A stretch of 64,000 nucleotides of DNA from NCBI RefSeq assembly GCF_021462225.1, contig NC_061802.1:10876859-10940858 (forward strand), in the 5' to 3' direction. A program made the position numbers and the translations under genes. The DNA is from Girardinichthys multiradiatus (Eukaryota; Chordata; Actinopteri; Cyprinodontiformes; Goodeidae). Below the pieces are notes generated by a model. It did not search any database and was not told the DNA's origin. It saw nothing but the letters and a program-made list of their open reading frames with translations. Positions within the stretch are counted from its first letter, which is position 1. Each line of letters begins with the position of its first letter. Shown here in pieces: positions 1 to 11,339 of this stretch.

Positions 1-792
1 ATTCTTCAGGCCTCAATTAGCAAGTTACATTTTAAAGTTCATTAGAGTATAATTAGAATAAGACTGAATTAGTATGATTTAAAGGAGAAAACCAGTTCTC
101 TCTAAAATAAATATGGCTGCATAATCCCCTTTCAACAGATAAGACCATAGTAGAGATGTTTGACTATAAGGAGAAGCGCCATGGTTGGAGAAAACCAAAA
201 ACAACACATCAGCACAAATGGCTCATAGCAACTTTCAAGCACGGTGGTTGAAGGTTATGATTTGGGCCTTTATGACCTCCTCTGTACACCAAATATTCAA
301 GAGCCAATTATGAGATCATCTTTCAGCTAAAGGCCAAAATCAAGTCATTGCGAGTAGAGTGAGTCCCCACCCATGTGAGAGTGAAGTCAAACGGAAAGTG
401 ACTTTATTGCTGCTACAGGTTGTTCTACAGTTAATGAATCATAGCGGGTACTTAACTTTTTCACAAACCTTTCCATTTTGCTTTCTTAATTTTTTAATAT
501 AGACAATCTCTCATGTTTTTTTTAGAGCTACACAATATGTATCTAATCACAGCCAATCACAATATCAGTGTGTGCGCAGTATTGCAAATAAATGAAGGCA
601 AAAGAGAGATAACCGTAATTGATATTGGAAAAAAAGCATTTTTATTTTCGGTCCTTGTTAACCTTTTAATAAAACACAGGCACCCAGAATAAAACAGCTT
701 TATTTAAACTTGATCATCTTAAAAATGTCCTGCATATTTCACAAGGACATCTTGTGGTAGTTTAAGACAAATGTCTGTCTGTGTTTTTATAG
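1..792 (+). other. rexo1 intron (partial) with no recognised element
   Basis: AT-rich sequence runs up to a TAG acceptor at 790-792. No exon, RNA gene or clear repeat was recognised. Confidence 0.6.
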
Positions 793-933
793 GAGCCATC
801 CTGTACAGGAAGCTGAAGGCGTACCTGATGACAGAGGAACTGCTGCAGGAGCACGGATACCCGAGGCCAAACCCTGAGGCTTCTGGCAAGGCCATCATTT
901 ATAACCTACCAGAGAAAAAGATCACCCCAGACC
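793..933 (+). CDS. rexo1: rexo1 coding exon (first in window)
   Basis: Acceptor AG is at 791-792 and donor GTGAGT at 934. The exon starts with two bases of a split Gly codon and encodes [11 protein letters not shown]...EKKITPD, the helical stretch that precedes the Cys-rich segment in REXO1. Confidence 0.9.
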
Positions 934-3900
934 GTGAGTAACAGAGCCCATTTTACCCATGCATTTTATATCAACATGATGTTGTTTTACTAAAGGATTC
1001 TGCAAATGTTCCTCCAGCATTCAACAAGATATGCTGTCGCTGCGGTGCAGAGTATAAGATCAATGTCAACGGCAACTGCGTACGGAAAGAGGAGTGTAGC
1101 TATCACTGGGGGCGTTTACGCAGGCACAGAGGTAACTGTTTTCAATGTTTTCACATATTCTTTTTCATCTGATTCAGTCATCTTTTCAACATGTTTTATT
1201 CATACTTCTCTCAGTCGCTGGAGGCTGGGAGACGACATACAGCTGCTGCTCGGCCAATGTAGGAGCTCCTGGATGCCAAATAGCGAAGGTAGCACAACAG
1301 TATGAGAAAAGTATTTAATGTGCCCCAATTTGGAAAACTTTTGTCCAGGAAATGGACTGAAAGACATGTCAATAAATAGTCCGATCCTGTTGGAAATGCT
1401 TGTTTTATTCAGAAATAAAAATAATCATCCAGACATCAGATTTATTGTTGTTCACAAAGGAGCAATTAACCGTAACCAAGACATTGTATTTTTTCTTAAG
1501 ACTGTAACTGTAGTTATTTATGTATTAATTAGTATATTTATTTAGCTATTGTTATTTATTTATTAGTTTGTATATTTATGTAACTATATTTTATTTGATT
1601 TTTTTATGTATTTATTTAAGTACTGTTTATTTATTATTTTGTTTGTTGAACATTAGTAATTTATTTATGTATTTAACTGTATTTATGAATTAGTATATTT
1701 ATTTAACTATTGTTATTTACCATAAGAAGTTTAACTTGCTCTTATTTTATTCATTTTTTCTTGTAATGTTAAATTAATCAAGATATTGTTATAGATACTG
1801 AGGAAATCGTCTTTTAAGCCCTCGTCGATCTCTCTACTTCCTATTATTCCCTGTGTAATATTTAAGGATTTGATTAAACGTTTTTTTGGTGCTCGTCATC
1901 TTTCTGTATTTCCACAGCAACACGTTCAGGACGGCCGTAAAGAGTCACTGGACGGCTTTGTTTCGACATTCAGCAAGCCGCTGCCCCCGGACGGAAACGG
2001 AGGAGTGTTTGCTTTGGATTGTGAGATGGTGAGTTCGACTGAAACAGCATGAAGCTTTTCATCAACTACAGGTTTTGTCTGCAGCGCCGTTAACATTAAT
2101 TCAGTTTTTTCTTTTTGTTCAGTGTCACATTTAATTAGATTTTTTTTCTGCCTGTGTGATCAGTGTTATACGAAGCAGGGTCTGGAGCTGACCAGGGTGA
2201 CGGTCATCAACTCAGAGATGAAAGTTATCTACGACACCTTTGTCAAGCCTGAGAGCAAAGTAGTGGACTACAACACACGGTGAGGACTCCCAGCACCATC
2301 CTTAAATGATTGTAGGTGTGCACTCCTAGAGTCAGGTGTGTATAAGCTGCGTCTCTGACAGATTCTCTGGCGTCACTGAGGAGGACTTGGAGAACACCAC
2401 CATCACTCTGAGAGATGTTCAGGCTGTGCTGCTCAACATGTTCAGGGCTGAGTCCGTCCTCATTGGACACAGTCTGGAGAGCGACTTGCTCGCACTCAAG
2501 GTGAGCTTCGTCTTCTTCATCATCTTCTCCAGCTGCTTGTTGTTTAAGTTGCATGTGCATTACATAAACACCTCATTCAGATATTATATATAAAAATCCA
2601 GTATGGAATAATCTGATATCTCATAGATATTCTTATTTACTTTTAATAAATTAGAATATCTTCAAAATCATCTCATTCAATCATCTCATTGTATAGTCAT
2701 TACATTCAGCTATTAATGTATTTCATGTTTATCTCTGTAGTTGTGATAATTTTGTGTGGTGGAAAAAGGGTACAGATGCTCCCCCAGTAGCCCCCAACGT
2801 ATTTTACATGAAGATCTGCACCATAAAAACAGTCACCTTTGTTTTTAATTCCTTTGTATAGAGATTCTGTTTCAATGTCTGTAGCACCAACTTGTAGTTA
2901 TTTGCTTATTCCTCACAATGTGCTGGATTATGCAACATTTAGGTAGAGAGAATTACTCAGTGTTTGTAGAATTACTTATTTTTATGTTGATGTATTTACA
3001 CAGATTTTAAATGATTAAATTCTATTTAATTTGTATTTAATTTTAAAAATCACTTAAAAAATAGTTTCTGCTCCCTGGTCCATCCTGAAAAAGAGATTTT
3101 ATACTCAATGAGGTTTTTACCTGGTTAAATCAGTTATTTTAAACTGAAATCTGTAAACGTACCTGTAGGAGGACAAAAAACGCTGCCTTAACAAATATTT
3201 GCATAGTTAAGTTTCATTGATGCACAGATTGATCATTTCTGTTTCCGTAATGTGTTCAGGAAAAATGATCCACTAAATAAATCCACTAAAAACAAAGAGA
3301 TGTTTAAAGAATAAAATTTATCTTGAAGAACAACAAGCTGACATGGTTTGTCTTTATTCCAGCTCATCCACGGTTCAGTTGTAGACACGGCCATCGTGTT
3401 CCCTCACCGCCTTGGTCTGCCCTACAAACGTGCCTTGAAGAACCTGATGGCCGATTACCTTAAACGCATCATCCAGGACAACGGTGAGATAAACCGGCAT
3501 CAAACTGTGGAAAGTTTTTTTTTTTTTTTTTTCAAGATGTGCAATTATAACAACTCTCCAATAGCTGGTCAATTATTTATTTCTTATACTTCATCTCACC
3601 AAATCTTACACTGTTGGAAAGCCTGTTTATTTCTCCTTAAATTGTGCCACATTTGTAAGGAAACTTCATTTCTGGGTTGAGCCTCAGAGTTTAGCTGCCT
3701 TTTTAAAAACCTGCTGAATCCTTTCTGCCAGCGCCAAACAGCCTGTTCTGCTTTTGACTCTTGTTTGTTGTTGTTTGTTGTATCAAAAGATTAAAGTTTG
3801 AAGAAACTAGAGATTCTGGCAATTTAACCAGTATTGGTCACAGGTCTGCCAGTCCGGTTGTGTTGGTCACTCTGGCACAGAGATGATCCTACAAGTGTCA

Positions 3901-6900
3901 AACGGGGTAGAGGTCAGGACTGCAGGCAGACCATTCCACCCGATTCACAACCAAACAATGGAGGTCGTTTCTGATCCGGGCTTTGTGAGGGCGAGCAGTG
4001 ACTTCTTGGAGGACGAAGTTCTGACCCTATGATTGGAGCTATGGGATTGCAACTGGTTGCAGAACCTCATAACCGCATACCTCCAATGATGAGGCTTGTT
4101 TTCCAGTGAGGGAAGTGCTGGCCCACACCTTCACATTGCCTCCAAACAAAGCTGTTTGGCGTTAGCAGGGAGGATTTGGAAAGTATTTTATACTGGACTC
4201 CACTTCTCAACCCGTAAACATGTCTTCCTCAACAAAAAAGTTCCACCAAACACATATGTTATTACATTTTGTTTTAAATATACAATAATTTGACAAACCA
4301 CGTTGTTATATTTCAACAAAACTTCGACCCAACCAATTAATCAAATGAAAGAGATCTAATTAAAATGGAAGCAATGATTTCAAACCTGTAAATGTTGGAG
4401 AAGGTGCTCCACAGGAACCTTTCGTTTCTCAGATGATCTGAATAATCTTCAGTGGTAAAACTGATAAAGTACAACCTGCTTTTTTTTACCTCCACTTTGC
4501 CCAAGTCACCAGCAGATGTCGCTGCTGCTTTAGAGGCTTTTCCTTGTTTAGTTCCAACTCTCCAAATCATCTTAGCTTTCCATATCTTTGCATTAGCTTT
4601 ATTCATCCTACTTGCTTTGCTTTTCCCTCCAGATTCGTTGTAGACTTTTTCGTTTGTTTTCTAACTCTGCTTAAAGAGAGGTCTTTTATTATGATAACAT
4701 ACTCTGTTTAGGAGAACTTTAAGCTATATTTAAATGGTGATTTCTGATTTTAGCAGTCCATGGTTTTATACCAGTGTAAATGTGAGCATTTATACATCTG
4801 CAGCCCGAAGGGAACAACTGATCAGAACATGGCTCTGTCTGACACAGCAACAAATTAAACCAGACTGTCCAGCGCAATATTGTGCAGAAGTACAGGGATC
4901 AAAATTATTTCGCACCCTTTCTCTGACGTGTACAGCAGAGTTCCTCCAGCTGATCCAAGGCAGACCCATCTATCCTTCATTACCCCTGAAGTAGCTGAAA
5001 GGTCCCTGTGTCCAAGAACCCCAGCGTTGATAGGACCTATCCTCATTTAAATGCAGCATCACCACATAATGATATGCTTTGGAAATCACCTTAAATGATT
5101 GGAAATGTATCCCTCCCTCTGTCACAACTGTGTATAATAAAATACATTTTTTTAGAAGCTCTAAGGTTTTTGTCTAGTATCATCCATTTTGTGAGTAATT
5201 AGGCAAGTGTGCAATCTTATTATTTTCTGGTAATGTCTCCAAAAATATTGAAGCAATGACACTACTTTGCGTACCCCATGAAATGTTTGCACAATCAAAA
5301 GAAAAATCATTAAATTGAAATCTATTTATTTATATGGCACCAATTCACGACAAACGTCATCTCAAGGTAATCTCAATCCAAAAATATAGACTGATTCAAA
5401 TTCAGATAAAGCCATTTTAATTCCACCCTAAATGCAGAACAGTGAAGCTAATTTCGGTTTAGTAGGCGAGTCGGTAAAAAAAGTTTACTATAAAAGAAAG
5501 TCTAGTCGATTTCATCCATTTGTTGACTTTACAGCAATCCCTCATACTGAGCAAGCATTTAGTGACAACAAACAGGAAGAACCCCTTTTAATAGGAAGAA
5601 ACCTGCAGCAGAACCCAGCTCAGTGTGAGCAGGTTCTGCTGAGACTGACAGGGAAGGCGCACAAAAACCACAGAAGCACTGATCCACTAGAACTTTCTAT
5701 GTTAAAGAAAATTTACCAAAGCCTTTCAGTGGTTACATCTAGGAGAGAAACACAACTAAACAGGCAAGCTCTGGACCTAAAACCTATGGGAGGAAAAACG
5801 GTAGATGTAGTTAGTGGCAGCAGAAGCTCCTTCAATGGCTTTGTTTAGAAGAGAGAGGTTAAACACAGAAAGGCCATCCGGTACAAAGGTATAGAGGTAC
5901 ATCCGGTACAGAGACTGGCCATCCGGTCCCTGTACGAGCGGAGCAGGAGTTTGGTTCGCATTGCCGGCACTAAGTCGGACCTGTTCCCGGTGCATGTTGG
6001 ACTCCGGCAGGGCTGCCCTTTGTCACCGGTCCTGTTCATAACTTTTATGGACAGGATTTCTAGACGCACCTAGGGCCGGAGGGGGTCTGGTTTGGGGACC
6101 AGAGGATTTCGTCTCTTCTTTTTGCGGATGGCGTGGTCCTGCCAGCCCCCTCTAGCCAAGACCTACTGCATGCGCTGTGGCGGTTTGCAGCCGAGTGTGA
6201 AGCTGCTGGGATGAAGATCAGCTCTTCCAAGTCCGAGGCCATGGTTCTCAACCAGAAAAGGGTGGCTTGTCCCCTTCAGGTTGGAGGGGAGTTCCTGCCT
6301 CAAATGGAGGAGTTCAAGTATCTTGGAGTCTTGTTCATAAGTGAGGGGAGAATGGAGCGGGAGATCAACAGACGGATCGGTGCGGCTGCCACAGTAATGG
6401 GAACGTTGTGCCGGTCCGTTGTGGTGAAGAGAGAACTGAGCCGAAAAGGGAAGCTCTTGATTTACCGGTCGGTCTACGTTCCTACCCTCACCTATGGCCA
6501 TGAACACTCCCTTAGAGATAGGGTGAGGAGCTCGGCCATCCGGGAGGAGCTCGGAGTAGAGCCGCTGCTCCTCCATATTGAGAGGAGCCAGTTGAGGTGG
6601 TTCAGGCATCTGTTTTGGATGCCTCCTGGACGCCTCTCCTGGGAGGTGTTCCAGGCCCGTTCATCCTGGAGGAGGCCCAGGGGACAGCCCAGGACACTCT
6701 GGAGGGACAATATATCTCGGCTGGCCTGGGATCGTCTTGGGCTCCTCCGGAAGGAGCTGGAGGAGGTGTCTGGGGAGAGGGAAGTCCGGGTGTCTCTACA
6801 GAGTCTGCTGATCCCACAACCTGGTCCCAGATTGAGCGGAAGACGATGAGTACGAGTACGAGGTTAAATCCAGAAAGACAGACCCAAGTGTCTCAGCTTT

Positions 6901-7261
6901 AGCTATAATCAAAATATCACCTGAAATCTCACACAGTTAAACATCATCTTCTTGCATCAAATTGATGCATCCTGATGTATCCTAACATTAGTATGAAAAT
7001 GACATAAACATACCTTTCTGCCACGTGCATGTTGGAGAAATGCATGTAATGGTGCGAGGGGTTCACGTAAACTAGGATGAACAGTTTAAAACATTACTTA
7101 CAGTTTTTTAAATAATTTCTTCCGTAATGTTCAAATGAAGTCTCTGCTGACTCGTTGTTCTTGTATTCCCAGTGGAGGGCCATGACTCCAGTGAAGATGC
7201 ATCCGCCTGCATGGAGCTGATGATCTGGAAGATTAAAGAGGATGCAAAGGTCAAAAGATGA
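793..7261 (+). CDS. rexo1: RNA exonuclease 1 homolog (REXO1), 3' part of gene, eight exons
   Basis: This is a nuclear 3'-5' RNA exonuclease of the DEDDh superfamily, related to yeast Rex1. Coding exons are 793-933, 1018-1131, 1215-1288, 1918-2028, 2164-2279, 2362-2500, 3363-3483 and 7173-7261. All have GT..AG borders and join in frame to about 300 residues ending at TGA 7259-7261. A Cys/His-rich segment ([18 protein letters not shown]) comes first, then the nuclease. Catalytic residues are visible: Asp and Glu in ALDCEM (2011-2028), Asp in GHSLESDL (Asp codon 2483-2485), and the His-x4-Asp pair (codons 7181-7183 and 7196-7198). The protein matches remembered vertebrate REXO1 nearly residue by residue through this domain. 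The first exon opens mid-codon, so the N-terminal two thirds lie off the left edge. The last intron is 3.7 kb and full of repeats. No frameshift or missing catalytic residue was found, so the gene looks functional. Confidence 0.95.
1018..1131 (+). CDS. rexo1: rexo1 coding exon, Cys-rich segment
   Basis: Acceptor AG is at 1016-1017 and donor GT at 1132. It encodes [14 protein letters not shown] and then [18 protein letters not shown], a probable zinc-binding knuckle. The zinc role is inferred from Cys/His spacing only. Confidence 0.92.
1215..1288 (+). CDS. rexo1: rexo1 coding exon, second part of Cys-rich segment
   Basis: Acceptor AG is at 1213-1214 and donor GT at 1289. It encodes [20 protein letters not shown], with three more Cys residues that complete the putative metal-binding module. 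Confidence 0.9.
1289..1917 (+). other. rexo1 intron, low-complexity AT-rich
   Basis: About 1500-1700 is a degenerate run of TATTTATTTA-like units with little information content. No element was recognised. Confidence 0.6.
1918..2028 (+). CDS. rexo1: rexo1 coding exon, ExoI motif (ALDCEM)
   Basis: Acceptor CAG ends at 1917 and donor GTGAGT starts at 2029. It encodes [14 protein letters not shown] and then FALDCEM. Asp 2017-2019 and Glu 2023-2025 are the first two metal-binding residues of the DEDDh nuclease. Confidence 0.95.
2164..2279 (+). CDS. rexo1: rexo1 coding exon, nuclease core strands
   Basis: Acceptor CAG is at 2161-2163 and donor GTGAGG at 2280. It encodes [10 protein letters not shown] and [10 protein letters not shown], then VDYNTR with a split Arg codon. 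Confidence 0.95.
2362..2500 (+). CDS. rexo1: rexo1 coding exon, ExoII motif (GHSLESDL)
   Basis: Acceptor ACAG ends at 2361 and donor GTGAGC starts at 2501. It encodes [20 protein letters not shown] and [14 protein letters not shown]. The Asp codon 2483-2485 is the third catalytic acid. Confidence 0.95.
2501..3362 (+). other. rexo1 intron with small Tc1-family end fragment
   Basis: Mostly unique AT-rich DNA. Around 2640-2665 the sequence resembles the AATAAATTAGAATATC motif found at the end of a common fish Tc1-like element, but too little remains to set borders. Confidence 0.35.
3363..3483 (+). CDS. rexo1: rexo1 coding exon, nuclease C-terminal helices
   Basis: Acceptor CCAG ends at 3362 and donor GTGAGA starts at 3484. 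It encodes [20 protein letters not shown] and then [13 protein letters not shown], matching REXO1 between ExoII and ExoIII. Confidence 0.95.
3484..5320 (+). other. rexo1 last intron, first part
   Basis: A 20-nt T-run lies near 3514-3533. The stretch 3840-4150 reads like a decayed DNA transposon (it contains the phrase 'gtgagggaagtgctggccca', which I associate with fish repeats), but I could not assign a family. The rest shows nothing recognisable. Confidence 0.35.
5321..5864 (-). repeat. Fish-wide interspersed repeat, LINE-tail-like
   Basis: It begins with a phrase (TTTATTTATATGGC, ACCAATTCACGACA, CATCTCAAGG) that resembles the antisense 3' tail of fish LINEs. It continues through a stretch centred on AGGAAGAAACCTGCAGCAGA at 5597-5616, which I recognise as a common teleost repeat. 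The 138-codon open frame inside it has no recognisable domain and is probably chance. Confidence 0.5.
5865..6866 (+). mobile_element. Rex3 non-LTR retroelement (RTE clade), 5'-truncated and dead
   Basis: The 3' part of a reverse transcriptase gene of the teleost Rex3 family, lying sense within the rexo1 last intron. Visible protein blocks are [62 protein letters not shown] and [14 protein letters not shown]. The site 6008-6028 matches my memory of the standard Rex3 PCR primer. Several lesions are present: the active-site FADD reads FADG (Gly codon 6130-6132), there is a stop near 6071 and a frame change before 6133, and about 25-30 codons are missing after TYGHE near 6507. It ends in short TACGAG units. 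Confidence 0.85.
7173..7261 (+). CDS. rexo1: rexo1 terminal coding exon, ExoIII motif
   Basis: Acceptor CCCAG ends at 7172. It encodes [20 protein letters not shown] and then IKEDAKVKR before TGA. The His (7181-7183) and Asp (7196-7198) complete the DEDDh active site. The C-terminal Lys/Arg-rich end resembles mammalian REXO1. Confidence 0.95.
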
Positions 7262-8292
7262 CCCCCGACCCTCCCACTCGGCATTCATCAGTATGACCTC
7301 CGACCTCGGTGTCGGTTCCAGAAATACTCCTGGAGGTGGACTTTTGCTCTCAGAGAGTTTCAGCCAAATATGGAGAGGTGAGGGAGCACAAAACAGCACA
7401 GTTGGTTGTTGGGGAGGAGATCGGTGATTTAAACTGGATCTCACAACCATTAAAGCAATAGGAACCTGAATTAATGTTGTTTTCTAGTATTACTACTTTA
7501 GATTTAAATTATGTTAGCTGAGAAGTATTTTTGTTTATTTGAGCAGAGTTTGTTTAAGGCCTCAAAGCTGATGAATATAACCTCTCTATGGGTGAACTTG
7601 AAAAGCAGAGGCATTGTCTGAACTGTACTGATTGACATATATATAATATTCATGCTGGGCTGTGTCTCCAGCATACATTGCACTATAATATAAATGCTCT
7701 TGTTGTACAGGGCCAATGTCCGAGGACCTCATATATGCTGTGATGTATTCACTTCTAATATTAAAGAAAGTTATTTCTTCTTAGTTACACTGAAGTGCAT
7801 TAATGCCTTAGTCTATCAGCGGTTTGTATAAATAAATGCTCTGTTTTTTCACTCGCACCTAGTTTTCTATCACTGATGTGCTTATTAATGTAATCCGTTT
7901 TTTAAGCAGAAAGGAACAGCCTCTACATCTAGGTATTGGGTTTAGTTGATAGTTGATTGACTAAATGTATTTAAAAGTTCAGGCCGAAAACACATTAAAA
8001 CCACCAACGTCTCAGTCTCTGCATGAAGAAAACTACAGGAATCTCTCTGACTAAATCATTTCCAGTTATGAGTTAATCTGCACTGTTTGACAGTGACTGA
8101 AAATACACAGTAGAGCTGTAAATATGCTGTAAAGAGTTTACTTTGTACTTGTTAAACCTTTGTTTATCTTTTTTTAGTAAAATGTCTGATAAAAGAAAAG
8201 TTTTCTGTGTTGTTTCATTCTTCATATCTCCTTTAAATCACTGTTTTAACTCCATATTTGTCATGGACCCCAAACACATGTCATGTCTCGAG
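7262..8292. other. rexo1 3' flank
   Basis: It includes the likely 3' UTR. No gene or recognised repeat is present up to the MITE that starts at 8293. Confidence 0.5.
7831..7836 (+). terminator. Candidate rexo1 polyadenylation signal
   Basis: An AATAAA hexamer 570 bases after the rexo1 stop. A weaker ATTAAA occurs at 7449-7454. Which one is used cannot be told from sequence. Confidence 0.35.
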
Positions 8293-8605
8293 TAGGGCTG
8301 AAACAATTTAGAGGATTAATCGTGATTAATCAATTGTTGAAATAATTGTCAACTAATTTAGTAATCGACTAATTGTTAACTGGGGTATACAGTCATTAAA
8401 ACGTGTCGTTTGCTGAAAGAACAACTCACTCAAAGCAGTAATTAGCCATTTTGCATTTAAGATGAAAAACCTTTGTCTGTAAATATGCTCTATCCAGAGC
8501 TCCTCAAGTGGCATAGCCTTAGCGTCACCTTGTTCAAATACTGTAAAAAATCTACTGAGCAGCTTTTGCTATCGATTAGCTAAATAATTGTTAGTTGCAG
8601 CCCTG
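8293..8605. mobile_element. hAT-type MITE with 8-bp target duplication
   Basis: A 313-bp non-coding element. Its ends are inverted repeats: TAGGGCTGAAAC on the left and GTTGCAGCCCTG on the right. The subterminal ATTAATCAATTG/CGATTAGC pattern is typical of fish non-autonomous hAT elements. It is flanked by GTCTCGAG (8285-8292) and GTCTAGAG (8606-8613), an 8-bp target duplication with one mismatch, which is the size hAT transposases make. A related right end, without its partner, is visible near 47380-47432. Confidence 0.8.
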
Positions 8606-8613
8606 GTCTAGAG

Positions 8614-11339
8614 GTATTTTCCTGCCCAACATGCAGAATCATACACAGGAGGCAGAATATACACAACAGAGAGGGGTTTTCTGAGTCCGTGGTTCTGCAG
8701 CGTCTGGAAACGAAGAAGAGCGTTTAGATGGGGCGAGGAATAATAATGGGAATGAATATAAATTAAGAAGGTTGGCTCACTGTTTGATAGAGCAATGATG
8801 ATCCCGGTGGTGGGTTAGGAGAGAAGACACGATGAGGGTCCAGGAGGATTTCCGTTGAAAGAGGAGCTGGTTTGTTTTGAGATCCAAATGGTGAGTGAAC
8901 AGAGGGCTGACAGATGAAGGCGGGAGATGACAAAGCTACAGTGGACAACCGTGGCATGGATGAGGTTCCGATGAAGATCAACTCTGCGTCCTACCTTTGT
9001 AGGATGCAGAGTTGGTCAGGAAACCAACGGTGACTTCAAGCTGGAGGCACAGAAAACACGAGGGTTAAGCAACAATCTGAATCATTTTCATCAAAGAACT
9101 TTCAGGAAACTCAACGAGTTTACAATACATCTTTTAGAGCACTCGATTGCAAGTATGTTTGTGTCTTTAATGGGCTAATATATTTTAAAACCTGATTTGT
9201 TGTGCTTGCAAAGCCCTGGAGTCTTAAAAATATGAAAGTGAAATTATAATCTGCATTGTTCTTGTTTTTCAGCCTGAGTAAGTCATCTTCTGATTCAAAA
9301 AGAGCCTTTTCAGTCACAGCCTGGAAGCCTGGAAATAGAACTGAAAGCTCAAGCAGGGAGTCAACAGCCGGACCACTAAGTTGATTGGAGCTGTTATTTG
9401 TGAGCACTGCATTTATCAGGCAAGACAATGGTTTCTTTTTAGGCTTTTTAATTTCAGCTACGACTGATTTTAGTTTTTTTCTGTATCTGTGTCAAATGAG
9501 TTAGAGTCAGACAGCAGCTGCTGTCTGATTGTGCATCGGTATTTTTATTTCCCATCCCTCCACCCTATGTGTAGCATTAGCTTTAAGTTATTTTTGGGAC
9601 CAAATAACATGTTGTTGTACAGACATAAACTGGAGATGGACTTTCAGAGTTGGAGTGGTCTGACAAGTGTCACTGAAATGACATTTTGACAACTGCAATG
9701 CTGTACTTAAACCAATTACTGGTTTGCTGATGTAACGTTGGTTCTTTGTTCACACATTTATTGGAAGGAACATGCTGGTGCATGTCTGCGCACACCAGGT
9801 TAATGTGTATCTGCACAGACAACATCTCGCCTGACTTTCTACTCCTGATACAATAAATACCCACCTAAATATTTCCTTTAAGGACTCTCATTCAACCTGG
9901 AGACCTCTGCTGCCAATGCCTTTGTCTTCGGGGAACACTGTCTTATGCAGTGATCCAAACTTCCCGACCTAACATCATCAGTCTTCTGCAACTTTTGGTT
10001 GCGTTCTCACCTGCCGTTTGGTCATCATTTACCTTCATGCTTTTTTTCATGCTCTTTGCTCAAGTAAAGTTTCTGTCTGAGCCGAAACTTGTAATTATTC
10101 TTTGTGCAACTAACTGTGATGCTGCTTTTGACTCATAGCTGTGAATTCCTCTTCCTGCACTGCAGCGCAAATAGTTTCTGACAGTGTGACAGCTGCCTCC
10201 TGCAGCCTACATGTCCCTTTTAAGAGCAGGTGCAGCGACTATAAACTTTCTTTTCCTCAGCAGATGTGGAAAATGACAAAAACGAGAGAAAGAAATAAGA
10301 GAGAAATGCTAAACTGAGAGGCCCATCTTTTCTTTAGCTTGTTTGCCTATTAAGCTCCTCTAGTCACATGTCAGGATGCATTTCCCCCGGTCGGGCCGCG
10401 GACCCCAAGTATTAACAGAGCTGGTTAGCAGGGATCAATACCTACACAATGTTGCAGTGACGGGGTGGGGGGCTTCCTAGTGTTCGCCGAGTGCTCCAGA
10501 TTTTGAACATGTGGAGCAAAGCAGCTTAGAGGGGTCGTCTTCATTATCAAATTCGATCAGTGCCTCTCTGTGTCTCTCCCTGTGATCACCTTTAACAAGT
10601 GGAGGGTCACAACGGGGGAGTGCAGGGTCCTGAGGTGACCCCATGCTAGGAGATGAAGAGCTGGATTATCTCCTGAAGAGCCAGAGAAAGAAAACACTTC
10701 ACTCTCTCCTGTAGATGAGCCGCCTAATTGAGAACAAGTACAGGCTTGATTTATTGTTACGATGAGCTAATTAAGCGTAAATCTGTATTGATGCTTAAAT
10801 CTAAACACCTGCTGGTTTGGGTAAAGTTTGGAGTTCTGATCAGATAGGATGCAGTGATGCCTAATGAATTTATATAACATACAGGTAAAAATAGTGATTA
10901 GATTATTTAATAGCAGATTTACAAAAGAAAATACGGGACAGGGAGGCATTTTTGCAATGCAAATCCTTTACTAATGCAACAAAATACGTTTTAAAAATAA
11001 AATATAGCTTAAATGATTGTTTAAAATGGAAAAATCTCTGCATAGAAGGGAAGGGTTTGATATTTTTTTTTAGATGTTCACTGAATTTGTTAAATGCTTC
11101 AAGTCTACAGTAAAAACATAAGGGAAGATTTTGGTTTCAGATGTTAAAGTTTTCAGGATTCAAGTTCAACACATCCCAGTCGGCCAGAACCAGATCTCCA
11201 TTTTCTGATGAGTTGGATTTTAGTGTCTTTTGTTGTTTGTTTTTCAGTTGCTAAAACTACAAATAGAATAGATACATTTATGGTACATTATCAAGAGTCT
11301 GCAGAAGATTATTAGAAAATGCTTTAAAGTTCAAATACA
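8614..11339. other. Intergenic DNA, partly complex
   Basis: No gene was recognised. About 10140-10720 is less AT-rich and non-repetitive (for example the GC-rich stretch around 10385-10410) and could hold conserved regulatory sequence for the downstream homeobox gene; this is a guess from composition only. Short open frames here lack any family match. Confidence 0.35.

Noticed and set aside
4337..4994. Several overlapping 60-90-codon frames in the rexo1 last intron
   Set aside because: They overlap on both strands, lack domains and are bounded by random stops.
5432..5848. A 138-codon open frame on the + strand
   Set aside because: It lies in a fish-wide interspersed repeat, has no domain, no splice context and no rexo1 homology.
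6133..6849. A 238-codon open frame that resembles a gene
   Set aside because: It is the 3' part of a Rex3 reverse transcriptase with a lost active-site residue and an internal deletion.
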